DNA of 64,000 nucleotides, taken from the NCBI GenBank assembly GCA_965602225.1, contig CBFCYE010000007.1, positions 1-64,000 on the forward strand. The letters run 5' to 3'. Within the stretch, counting starts at the first letter, position 1. Each line of letters begins with the position of its first letter. Shown here piece by piece: positions 9,641-18,511 of this stretch. The DNA comes from Tenderia sp965602225 (GTDB lineage Bacteria > Pseudomonadota > Gammaproteobacteria > Tenderiales > Tenderiaceae). The position numbers and the translations under genes were made by a program. Under the pieces are notes generated by a model, which saw nothing but the letters and a program-made list of their open reading frames with translations, did not search any database and had not been told where the DNA came from.

Positions 9641-9667
9641 TGTTTTATCCTTCATATGCTACTGCAA

Positions 9668-10636
9668 TTACGGTGCTTTAAACACGGACGTTTCGGGGTG
9701 GAATGCGATCCAGGCGAACCAAAAGGCATTGATGCCAGCCAGAGGTTTACCCGTAGCATCATTGACTCGGGCGCTATGACTCGCTTGGTCATAGTGGATG
9801 ACTAGCTCTTTGCCATTGAATTGATCTTGAATGAGGCCTTTGGTGCGGCTCAGTTCAGCAAAGGGATAGGCCTTGAACTGGCCGTCGATCTCCAGTCCCA
9901 ATACCCGCTCCTTGGGGTGATAACGCGGGTCGCGATGTGATACCGGAAAGTAGATGCCCTGACTGTCTTCATAACCGGCATAGGGATCACGGCCGTAGTC
10001 ACGTGAATAGCCGGTGTCGGTGGAAAGCACTAAAGTTTGTGGATGGCGTTTTTGCCAGTCGGCCCAGCTGGTGTGTTCCAGTGAGATTAGTTTAAGCCTT
10101 GTATCTTTCATTGGCCCGGACACCGCACGTGTTAGCAGTTGCGACCAGAGTGATTCAGTTTCGCGGTCATAGAGTAAAACATCGCTGTTATAGAGCAGCC
10201 CGGAGACGCCGAAGTTGAGTTGCTTGCCACCAGCATGGGCGGCAAAGGCCACACCCGTGCCGCATAAAGGGCAGAAACTCACCACCACCGCTTCACCACC
10301 AATCTCATCATTGACGATCTCATGCCAGTTCATGATTGAGATGGGATAGGCCTTGCTAATGCCGTTGCGCTGCAGGCCTAAAACTCGGTCTTGCACCTTG
10401 AGATGCTTGGCTTGATTGGCGCTGACAAAAACGGGCTTATCAATCGAAGGAATGCCGTCACGTGGCGGCCCGCCCCGATGGATTTCGTTGCGGGGAATGC
10501 TGCTGTTGTTTATATCAAAATCATTAAAAGCATCTGATGCCAGGCACTGAGACAAGGCTGCACTTGTGACCAGCAGGGTCAGCAGGGTCAGCAGGGTCAG
10601 CAGGAAGCTGAGTCGTTTGGGGAGCTGTTTTTTCAT
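9668..10636 (-). CDS. DUF3179 domain-containing exported protein
   Basis: This 322-aa protein has an N-terminal signal peptide whose hydrophobic core is a Leu/Thr repeat (TLLTLLTLL) encoded by a 9-bp tandem repeat. The mature part has the DUF3179 hallmarks: GLQRNGISKAYPI, NWHEIVND and the Cys motif SFCPLCGTGVAF. The biochemical function of the family is unknown; the CxxC pair could bind metal or be redox active. It probably acts in the periplasm or outside the cell. It is upstream of and co-directional with the TVP38 gene. Confidence 0.85.
   Translation of the reverse strand: MKKQLPKRLSFLLTLLTLLTLLVTSAALSQCLASDAFNDFDINNSSIPRNEIHRGGPPRDGIPSIDKPVFVSANQAKHLKVQDRVLGLQRNGISKAYPISIMNWHEIVNDEIGGEAVVVSFCPLCGTGVAFAAHAGGKQLNFGVSGLLYNSDVLLYDRETESLWSQLLTRAVSGPMKDTRLKLISLEHTSWADWQKRHPQTLVLSTDTGYSRDYGRDPYAGYEDSQGIYFPVSHRDPRYHPKERVLGLEIDGQFKAYPFAELSRTKGLIQDQFNGKELVIHYDQASHSARVNDATGKPLAGINAFWFAWIAFHPETSVFKAP
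10571..10604. repeat. 9-bp tandem repeat CAGCAGGGT (3.8 copies)
   Basis: Three perfect CAGCAGGGT units and a partial fourth lie at 10571-10604. On the minus strand they encode Thr-Leu-Leu repeats in the signal-peptide core of the DUF3179 protein. Gain or loss of units would keep the frame. Confidence 0.9.
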
Positions 10637-10832
10637 TACATTCCGTGCTCATGTAGGGCTTGCTTATCTAGTCGTGGCAGCCTGGGGATCCTTACACTCA
10701 TTATTGCAATTGCCAAGACTCAACCTCCAAAAGGTCTTTAGGTATCAAGTTAATCTACCGATACCCACTTACTTGATGCTGGAACTTAGGGGCATAGTTG
10801 TCATATCTAGCAACCCTGCAGGGGTGGGGTGA

Positions 10833-13800
10833 ATGAAAAAAATAAATCTCAGAACGCATATATTGCTTCCTCTGGCGCTGGTCTCAGGGCTGATGTTCGC
10901 TGCTTTTGTGATTGCTATTAATCACGAAGAACAAAAACACTTGTCTGAAGATCTGGCGCGAAGCATCCAGTCTGTTGAAGGGCACTACCGCGAGGCTTTG
11001 GAAGAAAGGGCTCACAAGCTTGGGGCAGCCCTAGAGGTCATTGCCGCCGATACCAGACTGCGGTCGGCTTTAGAGACCCATGACCGAGATGCACTGCTTA
11101 ACCATGCCATGCCATCCTTTCAGCGCCTCAAGACCGAACATAACATTACTCACTTCTACTTTCACGATGAGCGGCGTGTAAACATCCTTCGTGTTCATCA
11201 ACCAGGCAGATACGGCGACACTATTAATCGATTTACGGCCTTGGCTGCCGAAAACAGTAAAGCACTATCTCACGGTGTGGAACTGGGGCCTCTGGGTACA
11301 TTTACGCTGCGTGCTGTGCTTCCTTTATGGGAAGGGGAGCGGTTACTTGGTTACATTGAACTTGGGGAAGAGGTTGATCAACTTGTTCAAGATATCGAAA
11401 AGGTTTTTGATGTTGAACTAATAATCGTAATCGACAAGCAGTATTTACATCAGCATGAGTGGGAATCGGGTATGACGATGCTCGGGCGTAAGGTGCATTG
11501 GCAGAGGTTTCCGAATCTGGTCATTGTTTCACAGACAGCGGGATTAAAAGCAAATGTTTTGAACGCAGTCTTATCAGGCCTGCAGCTAGGCGGACTGCTT
11601 CCATCGGCGGATGTTGAGATATTCCAGGATGAGCGACAATACCGGGCTCGCATGCTAACGCTTCAAGATGCCGGGGGGCGCAGTGTTGGCTCAATGGTGG
11701 TGCTACGAAACATGACGGCGCGTATTCATAGCACCTGGGATACGGTAATTATGATTAGCGGCACAGCATTGCTGCTCGGTTTATCCCTGTTTCTTTTGAT
11801 CTATATCATCCTGGGTCGTGCTGAGCGGCAACTGCAGACCCTGTTTTCAGGACTGGGAGAGAGCCAGTTGCACCTCACTAATGCTCAGCGCATGGCGCAC
11901 CTGGGTAACTGGGAGTGGGATTTGGGAGCCGATGTGCTGAATTGTTCTGATGAGGCAGGCCACATCCTCGGATTGGAGACGATAGATTGTTCCCTTGCGT
12001 ACGAAGGACTGCTTGACCTCATTCACCCTGAAGACCGGGATGATTTTAAATACTTCATCGATAAGGTGCGCGGCAACGGCGACATCTATGAATTGGTTCA
12101 CCGCATTATTCGGGCGGACGGTTCGGAGCGAGTGGTACGCCATCACGCAGAGGTCGTACGCGATACATCTGGCGCGCACAGTATCAATGCCACCATCCAT
12201 GACATTACCGAGTTGCAACAGGCGGAAATAAGATCGGCACGCATGGGTCGCATTTTAGAGCACTCCTGGAATGAAATTTACACCTTTGATGCACGCACGC
12301 TTCATTTTATCGAGGTCAGTGATGGCGCCTGCCAAAATCTCGGTTTCTCCATAGATGAAATGAGATTGCTGACACCGGTCGATTTAAAACCGGAGTTTAC
12401 TCACAACCAGTTTGAGGCATTGATTAGACCGTTACGTCAGGGAGAGAAACAACAAGTTTGTTTTGAAACCGAACACTGTCGCAAGGATGGCAGTCGATAT
12501 CCTGTTGAGGTGCGCCTGCAGCTCACCAGAACAGAGAAGTCACCGGTGTTTATTGCCATTGTCCAGGATATTAGCGAGCGAAAGGAATATATAAAGGATT
12601 TGGAACACAAGGCTTTATATGATGCTTTAACTGGCCTGCCCAACCGTTCCCTCTTACAAGACAGACTGGAGCATGCGTTGACAGTGGCACGTCGGGAAAC
12701 ATCTTCATTAGCGGTACTTATGATTGATGTGGTTCGTCTACGGGAAATCAATGATCTGCTGGGGCATGACAATGGTGATCGTGTATTAATTGAGATAGCT
12801 AATCGCTTGCAAAATGGATTGCGCGATTCTGATACGGTAGCGCGTCTGGGTGGTGATGAGTTTGTTATCGTGTTGCCGGCGGTAGATAGAACGCAGATTC
12901 ACCTTGCCGTTGATAAGATTCAAAGACTGTTTGAACTGCCAGTCATCATTGATGATACGCCGTTTGAACTAGAGGTTGCCATTGGCGTCGCTCAGTATCC
13001 AGATCATGGCGATGGCGGCGAAATTATAATGCAGCATGCGGATATTGCCATGCACGTAGCAAAGAGCGAAACAAGTGGCTTCAGTATTTATGATATTCAT
13101 GATGACCCCTTTAGTGTGCAAAAACTCAAACTACACGGTGAACTGCGTCAGGCTATCAATAATGAGGCGCTGGCAGTATTTTATCAGCCTAAAATTGATG
13201 TTAAAACAGGCAGAGTCGTAAGTGTAGAGGCGCTATCACGTTGGCTTCATCCTAGCGAAGGGATGATTTCTCCTGATAACTTTATTCCTATGATTGAGCG
13301 GTCAGGAATGATACGGCCATTCACGCTTAGGGTGTTGGAACAAGCTATCAAACAGTCCAGGCTTTGGACGGAGGCCGGCATCAATCTCACTGTGGCGGTT
13401 AATCTATCTACTCGCAATCTGCTTGATCCGAGTTTGGCTGACAGTATTGAGCAGCTATTGCAAATTCATGAAGTACAGCCTGATAAAATCAGCCTTGAAA
13501 TTACAGAGTCAGCAGTCATGTCCAGACCGGAATATGCGGTGAAGATGCTGACGCGACTGCATGCTATGGGATTGAAATTATCAATCGATGATTTTGGCAC
13601 TGGTTATTCTTCACTTTCCTATTTGAAACAACTGCCTGTTTCAGAACTGAAGATAGATTATTCCTTTGTCTCGGGTTTAAATAATAATGAAAGTGATGAA
13701 GTGATAGTTCGGTCGACCATCGACCTTGCCCATAACCTGGGTCTCAGCGTCGTGGCTGAGGGCATAGAAGATAAAGAAACTTTGGATATGCTCGCGGTAA

Positions 13801-13898
13801 TGGGGTGCGATATTGGTCAGGGTTACCTCTTTAGTCGAGCACTGTCTGTTGATGAACTATCTTCCTGGTTGGCGGAATCTACTTGGGGTTTGAGCTAG
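10833..13898 (+). CDS. Membrane sensor with PAS-PAS-GGDEF-EAL (dual c-di-GMP enzyme)
   Basis: This 1021-aa receptor has transmembrane segments at about 7-29 and 304-328 flanking a periplasmic sensor region, which looks like a double-Cache type. Two PAS domains follow at about 350-460 and 470-585, then a GGDEF domain (G673-F677, RLGGDEF) with an upstream RxxD inhibitory site (RDSD), and an EAL domain from about 770. The EAL motif VEALSRW (E799) and LSIDDFGTGYSSL are intact. Both catalytic motifs are preserved, so it may make and degrade c-di-GMP, although phosphodiesterase activity often dominates in such hybrids. A strong purine-rich RBS (GGGGTGGGGTGA) precedes the ATG. The ligand is unknown. 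Confidence 0.9.
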   Translation: MKKINLRTHILLPLALVSGLMFAAFVIAINHEEQKHLSEDLARSIQSVEGHYREALEERAHKLGAALEVIAADTRLRSALETHDRDALLNHAMPSFQRLKTEHNITHFYFHDERRVNILRVHQPGRYGDTINRFTALAAENSKALSHGVELGPLGTFTLRAVLPLWEGERLLGYIELGEEVDQLVQDIEKVFDVELIIVIDKQYLHQHEWESGMTMLGRKVHWQRFPNLVIVSQTAGLKANVLNAVLSGLQLGGLLPSADVEIFQDERQYRARMLTLQDAGGRSVGSMVVLRNMTARIHSTWDTVIMISGTALLLGLSLFLLIYIILGRAERQLQTLFSGLGESQLHLTNAQRMAHLGNWEWDLGADVLNCSDEAGHILGLETIDCSLAYEGLLDLIHPEDRDDFKYFIDKVRGNGDIYELVHRIIRADGSERVVRHHAEVVRDTSGAHSINATIHDITELQQAEIRSARMGRILEHSWNEIYTFDARTLHFIEVSDGACQNLGFSIDEMRLLTPVDLKPEFTHNQFEALIRPLRQGEKQQVCFETEHCRKDGSRYPVEVRLQLTRTEKSPVFIAIVQDISERKEYIKDLEHKALYDALTGLPNRSLLQDRLEHALTVARRETSSLAVLMIDVVRLREINDLLGHDNGDRVLIEIANRLQNGLRDSDTVARLGGDEFVIVLPAVDRTQIHLAVDKIQRLFELPVIIDDTPFELEVAIGVAQYPDHGDGGEIIMQHADIAMHVAKSETSGFSIYDIHDDPFSVQKLKLHGELRQAINNEALAVFYQPKIDVKTGRVVSVEALSRWLHPSEGMISPDNFIPMIERSGMIRPFTLRVLEQAIKQSRLWTEAGINLTVAVNLSTRNLLDPSLADSIEQLLQIHEVQPDKISLEITESAVMSRPEYAVKMLTRLHAMGLKLSIDDFGTGYSSLSYLKQLPVSELKIDYSFVSGLNNNESDEVIVRSTIDLAHNLGLSVVAEGIEDKETLDMLAVMGCDIGQGYLFSRALSVDELSSWLAESTWGLS

Positions 13899-13923
13899 TA
13901 GCGGCATTGATATTAAATGTGCC

Positions 13924-14133
13924 ATGGTGAAAAGTATAGATATTGGTATGCAGACTTTTGATCAATCTTTATACCAACTTTATAGTGATGGAAAGATATC
14001 AATAGAAGAGGCACTGAACAATGCTGATTCACGCAATAATCTATTATTGAAAATTCGCCTATCCAAAGGTATGAATGAAGAAAGACAGGATGATGGTTTG
14101 TCTCTTAATGATGATGGTTTAAGAACAGATTGA
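13924..14133 (+). CDS. Orphan PilT/PilU C-terminal-like fragment
   Basis: This 69-residue frame has a central part that matches the extreme C-terminus of PilU-type retraction ATPases: GMQTFDQSLYQLYSDGKI then EEALNNADS. The full PilU at 42.8 kb reads GMNTFDQALFNLYKKGDI and AVMYADS in the same place. There is no Walker A or B upstream, and the frame closes just before 13900. RBS support for ATG 13924 is weak. It is either a gene remnant or a small stand-alone protein. It lies 25 bp after the GGDEF-EAL gene and before a terminator-like hairpin, so it may be co-transcribed with it. Confidence 0.45.
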   Translation: MVKSIDIGMQTFDQSLYQLYSDGKISIEEALNNADSRNNLLLKIRLSKGMNEERQDDGLSLNDDGLRTD

Positions 14134-14200
14134 GTAGTAAGACGGCTATGTTTGTGCGATGAAATCTACACTTTTAATTCTCTGAGAAATAAAATTCCGC

Positions 14201-14231
14201 CCACCGTTATAGAGGGTGGCCATATTTTTTT
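14201..14231 (+). terminator. Probable rho-independent terminator
   Basis: A short hairpin (CCACC at 14201-14205, GGTGG at 14215-14219) is followed five bases later by a run of seven T at 14225-14231. It would end the GGDEF-EAL transcript. The stem is only five strong pairs, so confidence is moderate. Confidence 0.45.
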
Positions 14232-14247
14232 GCGCCGTTAGCCTCAA

Positions 14248-14746
14248 TCATTGTGGCTGTGCCAGCTGTAGCTCAAACGGGTAGCTAACCACCTCCTGGG
14301 TAGGGGCGTAGATCAACTCTATGCTTTTTTCTGTGCCGGTAAAACCGACAGTGGCAGACCAGCCGTCGTCATCTTTTTGCATGTTCAGCTGGCTGGGGCC
14401 GATGTATTGGTCGGCCTGATTAAGGACGCGGAAGTTCACCAGTTTGTCGCGTCCTTTAATAATCCTGAAGACCAGCAGACCTGATTTGATGCTGCTGTTT
14501 GATGTTGCCGCCTGGGATTGTTCAATTACCTCAACCACTGCCGGCCTTGGCAAACAGTTGACGATATTTTTTCGCCAGTGCCGGCTCATCAAGCCTTTTG
14601 ATCACGACGGCCTTGCCGCTGAAAAAGCGGGCTTTAACCTCCGCAGGGTCCATTTTGGTGATTTTGCTTAAATTGACGATTACCTGGGCCGGGTTGTGGC
14701 CATCAATAAGCTTGCCCCTGAAAATGATGCTAATCATATTTGTCAC
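14248..14746 (-). pseudogene. Frameshifted small gene of unknown function
   Basis: Two overlapping minus-strand frames look like halves of one protein. The N-terminal half starts at 14746 and reads MISIIFRGKLIDGH, VKARFFSGKAVVIKRL and KKYRQLFAKAGSG before its stop at 14531. The C-terminal half is in another frame (to 14248) and continues naturally from AVVEVIEQ. Loss of a GC dinucleotide at about 14541-14547, where GCCGGCAGTGG is expected to read GCCGGCGCAGTGG, would explain the break. Without it the product would be about 165 residues. This could be a true pseudogene or a sequencing error. It is divergent from the pst operon. Confidence 0.6.
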
Positions 14747-14854
14747 CGGTGTATGGATTCTCAGTGAACTATCGAACTGGTTGATGTTACCTGTAGTGTG
14801 TAAGGTTTGATCAGTTAAGGCGACTAGTTTGAAAGCTTAGCCAGTGGAGGGCCA

Positions 14855-15679
14855 ATGTTTTATAGATTAGTGTTATCGGTGTTGTTATTGGGGCTGACCT
14901 CGCAGCTTAGTTGGGCTGATGGAATTCGTGTCACTGGTTCCACCACCGTGTTGCCGATTGTGGCAGAGGCAGCCAAACAGTTTCGTCAGATGCATCCGGG
15001 TTTGAGCCTGACCGTATCTGGTGGTGGTTCAGGTGTTGGGATTGCCAGTGTTGGTCAGGGTATGGTCGAGATAGGCATGGTCTCGCGCGAACTCACTGCC
15101 AGCGAGAAAAAACGTTTATCGGCTAAGGTCAGACAAGTGGCGGTGGCTCGTGATGCTGTGGCCGTGGCAATTTCAAAATCTGTATATGACGCGGGGGTGA
15201 GACAACTGAGTCTGGCCCAGATTGCTGCCATCTACCGTGGCGAGATCAAAAACTGGCAACAGCTTGGTGGTCCTGATAGACGTATTCTGGTGATCGATAA
15301 AGAGGCCTCGCGGGGTACCCGTCATATCTTTGCCAAGGTGGTGTTGGGCAGTGAACGGGCTCGTGCGCCGGGTGCAACGATTATCACGGGTTCGAATAAT
15401 GAAGAGCAGGCGGCCATCGCCAATAGCGATAAGGCCATCGGCATGCTCTCTCATGCCTGGCTCAATGATGCCGTGCGTGCTGTGGCTGTGGGCGAGAGAG
15501 ACACGGCTGTGTTGCCTACGTTTGAGACAGTGGCCGATGGTAGTTATCCAATCCAGCGACAGTTGAATCTATTGCTGTCTGCAAGCAGTGGCAAGGCGAG
15601 TCATACCTTTGTCGATTTCCTGCTGTCGCCACAGGGTCAACAGATTGTGCAGCAGGTCGGTTATCTGCCGGTTAAATAA
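14855..15679 (+). CDS. pstS: Phosphate ABC transporter substrate-binding protein (PstS type)
   Basis: This 274-aa periplasmic protein has a cleavable signal peptide (LVLSVLLLGLTSQLSWA). The phosphate-binding fold of the PBP-like/PstS family follows: IRVTGSTTVLPIVAEAA, SGGGSGVG, IGMVSREL and DKEASRGTRHIF. It is the binding component that delivers phosphate to the pstC/pstA permease. GGAGGG lies just before the ATG at 14855. It is first in a four-gene pstSCAB order; no phoU, phoB or phoR is in the window and I saw no clear Pho box upstream. Confidence 0.9.
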   Translation: MFYRLVLSVLLLGLTSQLSWADGIRVTGSTTVLPIVAEAAKQFRQMHPGLSLTVSGGGSGVGIASVGQGMVEIGMVSRELTASEKKRLSAKVRQVAVARDAVAVAISKSVYDAGVRQLSLAQIAAIYRGEIKNWQQLGGPDRRILVIDKEASRGTRHIFAKVVLGSERARAPGATIITGSNNEEQAAIANSDKAIGMLSHAWLNDAVRAVAVGERDTAVLPTFETVADGSYPIQRQLNLLLSASSGKASHTFVDFLLSPQGQQIVQQVGYLPVK

Positions 15680-15680
15680 T

Positions 15681-15732
15681 GTAGGGTGCGCCATGCGCAC
15701 CATTTTCTGTCGGTGCGCGCGGCGCACCCTAA
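15681..15732. repeat. REP-type palindromes, inverted pair B, at the pstC start
   Basis: There are two units in opposite orientation: GTAGGGTGCGCCATGCGCAC at 15681-15700 and CGGTGCGCGCGGCGCACCCT at 15711-15730, nine to ten bases apart. They begin one base after the pstS stop and occupy the place where the pstC translation start is expected. A transcribed pair could fold into strong hairpins that separate pstS from pstC expression. Confidence 0.85.
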
Positions 15733-15748
15733 CCATGGGTGGCAGGAT

Positions 15749-16582
15749 GTGTTGAGACTTTGGCTTTCATTCTCGGCCTTAACGACGGCGTTGGCTATTG
15801 CCGCTGTGTTGGGTTTTTTGATTCAGGCCAGTTGGCCGTTGTTTCAAAGCCAGGGCTTAAGTTTTATCAGCGAGCCCGAGTGGTATCCCTACGAACAATT
15901 GTATGGCCTGTTGCCAGTGTTGCTGGGCAGTTTTTGGTCTATCAGTCTGGCTTTATTAATTGCTGTGCCAACGGGGCTAGCTGCGGCCATCCTTTGTGCC
16001 GAGTTGTTACCAAATCGTGCTCGCAAGCTGCTGCGTTTTAGCATGGAGTTGATGGCCGGTATCCCATCGGTGGTTTATGGTCTGTTGGGTCTGTGGATTT
16101 TATTACCGCTGCTCGAAAGCCAGTTTGATCTGCTCACCGGCCGCAGTCTATTGGCCGCCGCTCTGTTGTTGGCCTTGATGATACTGCCGACGATTATGGT
16201 GTTTTCGGAAGCGGCGATTGCTGCGGTAGTGTCTGAACAGCGGCAGACGGCGCTGTTGTTGGGGCTGGATTGGCCCACACGGCTGTCGCGTCTGTTGTTG
16301 CCACAGGCCTGGCCCGGTATTCGCGTGGCTATCTTGCTGGCTCTGGGGCGGGCCATGGGTGAGACGGTGGCGGTGATGTTGGTGGTTGGTTCTCTGGATA
16401 GACTGCCATCGCCCTTGTATAACCTGCTGCAACCAGCTCAGACGCTGACATCACGCATCGGCCGTGAGATGGCCGAGGCCAGCGTCGGTTCGCTGCACTG
16501 GGCGGCCCTGATTGCCTGTGGCCTGACGCTGGCGCTGGTGGCAATGGCCTTGTCATTGTTGACCCAGCGGCGGCAGCCGTGA
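15749..16582 (+). CDS. pstC: Phosphate ABC transporter permease PstC
   Basis: This is an inner-membrane permease with about six hydrophobic segments and the PstC/CysTW signature region (ELMAGIPSVVYGLLGLW, then LLGLDWPTRLSRLLLPQAWPG and GRAMGETVAVMLV). The start is uncertain. The longest frame opens at a GTG (15686) inside the first REP unit, which would place REP-coded residues at the N-terminus. GTG 15749 or TTG 15752, just after GGCAGG, fits the family length better. It overlaps pstA by a TGATG junction, so translation is coupled. It forms the channel with PstA. Confidence 0.88.
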   Translation: MLRLWLSFSALTTALAIAAVLGFLIQASWPLFQSQGLSFISEPEWYPYEQLYGLLPVLLGSFWSISLALLIAVPTGLAAAILCAELLPNRARKLLRFSMELMAGIPSVVYGLLGLWILLPLLESQFDLLTGRSLLAAALLLALMILPTIMVFSEAAIAAVVSEQRQTALLLGLDWPTRLSRLLLPQAWPGIRVAILLALGRAMGETVAVMLVVGSLDRLPSPLYNLLQPAQTLTSRIGREMAEASVGSLHWAALIACGLTLALVAMALSLLTQRRQP

Positions 16583-17433
16583 TGAACAGAACGCAACTTA
16601 GCAAGATTTTAATCGTCGGCCTGGCCCTGCCGGCGCTGTTGCTGCCGTTGGCTTGTCTTGCCTATATCTTGTTTAAAGGTCTGCCGGCACTGAGTTGGTC
16701 ATTTCTTTTTACTGCGACAGAGGGGGCGGGCTTTGGTGCGACCAGTGGCATTTGGGCGCAATTGCTTGGTTCTCTATTGTTGGCGCTAGCGGCCAGCCTG
16801 GTGGCAACGCCATTTGCCTTGGGCGTGGCACTCTATTACCGCTTGTTTGCATCTGCGCGACAACAGCGGCTGTTGGCTGCGCTGTTGAATATGTTGCAGG
16901 GTATTCCGCCGATTGTATTTGGCCTGTTTGGTCTGGTGGTGTTTGTGCACTTGTTGCAGTGGGGTGTGTCATTACTGAGTGGCGCGGTGATATTGGCGAT
17001 GGTGATATTGCCCATGCTGGTGCTTAACAGCATCGCCAGTCTTGAGCGTATTCAAGTGGAATATACCGAGGCGGCACAGTCTTTGGGGCTGGGGCATAGT
17101 GCGCTGATAGGCCGTGTCTGGTTGGTGCAGGCCTGGCCCGGCATCCTCACTGGCCAGTTGTTGGCAATGGCCCGCGCCCTGAGTGAAACGGCGCCAATCC
17201 TGTTTACGGCAACAGTGTTTTCTGGCGTGGTCTGGCCGGAGTCGATCTTTAGCCCGGTGACGACGCTGCAGACGCATATCTTTTATCTGGCCCAGGAAGG
17301 CAGTAATCAAACAGCGATCCAGGCTGCCTGGGGCAGTGCAGTGGTATTGCTGGCCGTGGTGGCAGGGTTTTCTCTGTTGGCGCGTTGTTTATCGAACCGC
17401 TATGAAACTTCTCGAAACTTGGGAGCAGAATGA
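16582..17433 (+). CDS. pstA: Phosphate ABC transporter permease PstA
   Basis: This 283-aa permease partner of PstC has six hydrophobic segments and the ABC-permease EAA-type loop (YTEAAQSLGLGHSALI, followed by VWLVQAWPGILTG). The ATG at 16582 overlaps the pstC stop in TGATG, which favours it over the GTG three bases earlier. The gene ends in an ATGA overlap with pstB. The presence of LNMLQGIPPIVFGLFGL and ARALSETAPILFTA is characteristic of PstA. Confidence 0.9.
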   Translation: MNRTQLSKILIVGLALPALLLPLACLAYILFKGLPALSWSFLFTATEGAGFGATSGIWAQLLGSLLLALAASLVATPFALGVALYYRLFASARQQRLLAALLNMLQGIPPIVFGLFGLVVFVHLLQWGVSLLSGAVILAMVILPMLVLNSIASLERIQVEYTEAAQSLGLGHSALIGRVWLVQAWPGILTGQLLAMARALSETAPILFTATVFSGVVWPESIFSPVTTLQTHIFYLAQEGSNQTAIQAAWGSAVVLLAVVAGFSLLARCLSNRYETSRNLGAE

Positions 17434-18227
17434 TGATTCCTCAGCTTGAAACAATTGAATCGGCGTTGCCGCAGCCTGATCTTCTGGCTTTGCAAATACA
17501 GGGCTTAACGTTGAGTCTGGCGGGTATGTCCGTGCTTGAGAATGTTGACCTTGATTTGGCTCAAACCGGTGTCACCAGCCTGATCGGGCCATCCGGTGCA
17601 GGCAAGAGTTCGCTGCTGCGCTGTATCAATGGCCTGCATCAGAATTGGCAAGGGCAGATGGTCTTGGCGGATCGGGATGTCCGCCACTGGCAGGGCGGTT
17701 GGGACCAACTGCGCCGTCATGTTGGTCTGATTGCGCAGAAGCCCTGTGTCTTTCCGCAGTCAATTCGGGCCAATGTTGTGTTTGGTATCCAGGGCTGGCG
17801 GCAGCGACGCCGAGCCGATGGCCTGGTTGAAGCGGTGTTGCGACAGGCCGCTTTGTGGGATGAAGTCTCAGAGCGGCTTACGGCCCCGGCTGAGTCCTTA
17901 TCCCTGGGCCAGCAACAACGGCTTTGTATCGCCCGTGCCCTGGCCATCAAGCCAGGCCTGTTATTGCTGGATGAACCCACTGCCTCGCTTGATCCTCGCT
18001 CTAAACTGCTGGTCGAGCAGACTATTCAGGTCTTGGCCCAGTCCATGCCGGTGCTGTGCGTGACCCACGATCTAGACCAGGCCCAGCGTCTGGGGGGGCA
18101 GGTGGTCTTTATGTGTGAGGGCAGGGTGATAGAACAGGCAGATTGCGAGTCCTTTTTTCAGCGGCCGCAACGGCTGGAGAGTCGCGAGTTTCTGAGTTGG
18201 AATGTCTGTGAATGCGTAGCAACTTAA
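17430..18227 (+). CDS. pstB: Phosphate ABC transporter ATP-binding protein PstB
   Basis: This ABC ATPase of 265 residues has Walker A (GPSGAGKSS), Q-loop (GLIAQKPCVFP), signature (LSLGQQQRL) and Walker B/D-loop (LLLLDEPTASLD), then H-loop (VTHD). It energises phosphate import through PstCA. The Q-loop and signature are a little unlike the most common PstB sequences (usually LSGGQQQRL), so an alternative anion cannot be fully excluded. The ATG overlaps the pstA stop. The 284 bp after it hold no strong terminator. Confidence 0.85.
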   Translation: MMIPQLETIESALPQPDLLALQIQGLTLSLAGMSVLENVDLDLAQTGVTSLIGPSGAGKSSLLRCINGLHQNWQGQMVLADRDVRHWQGGWDQLRRHVGLIAQKPCVFPQSIRANVVFGIQGWRQRRRADGLVEAVLRQAALWDEVSERLTAPAESLSLGQQQRLCIARALAIKPGLLLLDEPTASLDPRSKLLVEQTIQVLAQSMPVLCVTHDLDQAQRLGGQVVFMCEGRVIEQADCESFFQRPQRLESREFLSWNVCECVAT

Positions 18228-18511
18228 GCCTTTGATCAATAAAAATTTGTTGCTTTATCCCTTATGTAAAGTCATGAAATAGCACTTCGATTTTGAAAGT
18301 TGCTCGATGCCCGCTTTTTTGCCATTTCTGTATTTCAGTTGGACTTTAATCTTTAATTAAAGAGTCTTTGAATTAGGTCGATTTATAGGTCGAGGGGTTG
18401 GTTCTCTGAAAGGAATGATCATTAGGCTACGCTAGCTGTGGAACGATGAGCTTCGTTTCGTGGTTAAATAAAGTGTCGCATATAGGGACGTAAGCAAGGG
18501 TAGTTGTAGTC

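Noticed and set aside
14747..14854. Pho box upstream of pstS
   Set aside because: No pair of CTGTCAT-like direct repeats with the right spacing was seen.
18228..18511. Possible c-di-GMP riboswitch upstream of the hybrid kinase
   Set aside because: Only short fragments (GGGACGTAAGC) resemble the GEMM core; the full conserved helices and the tetraloop-receptor elements were not found.
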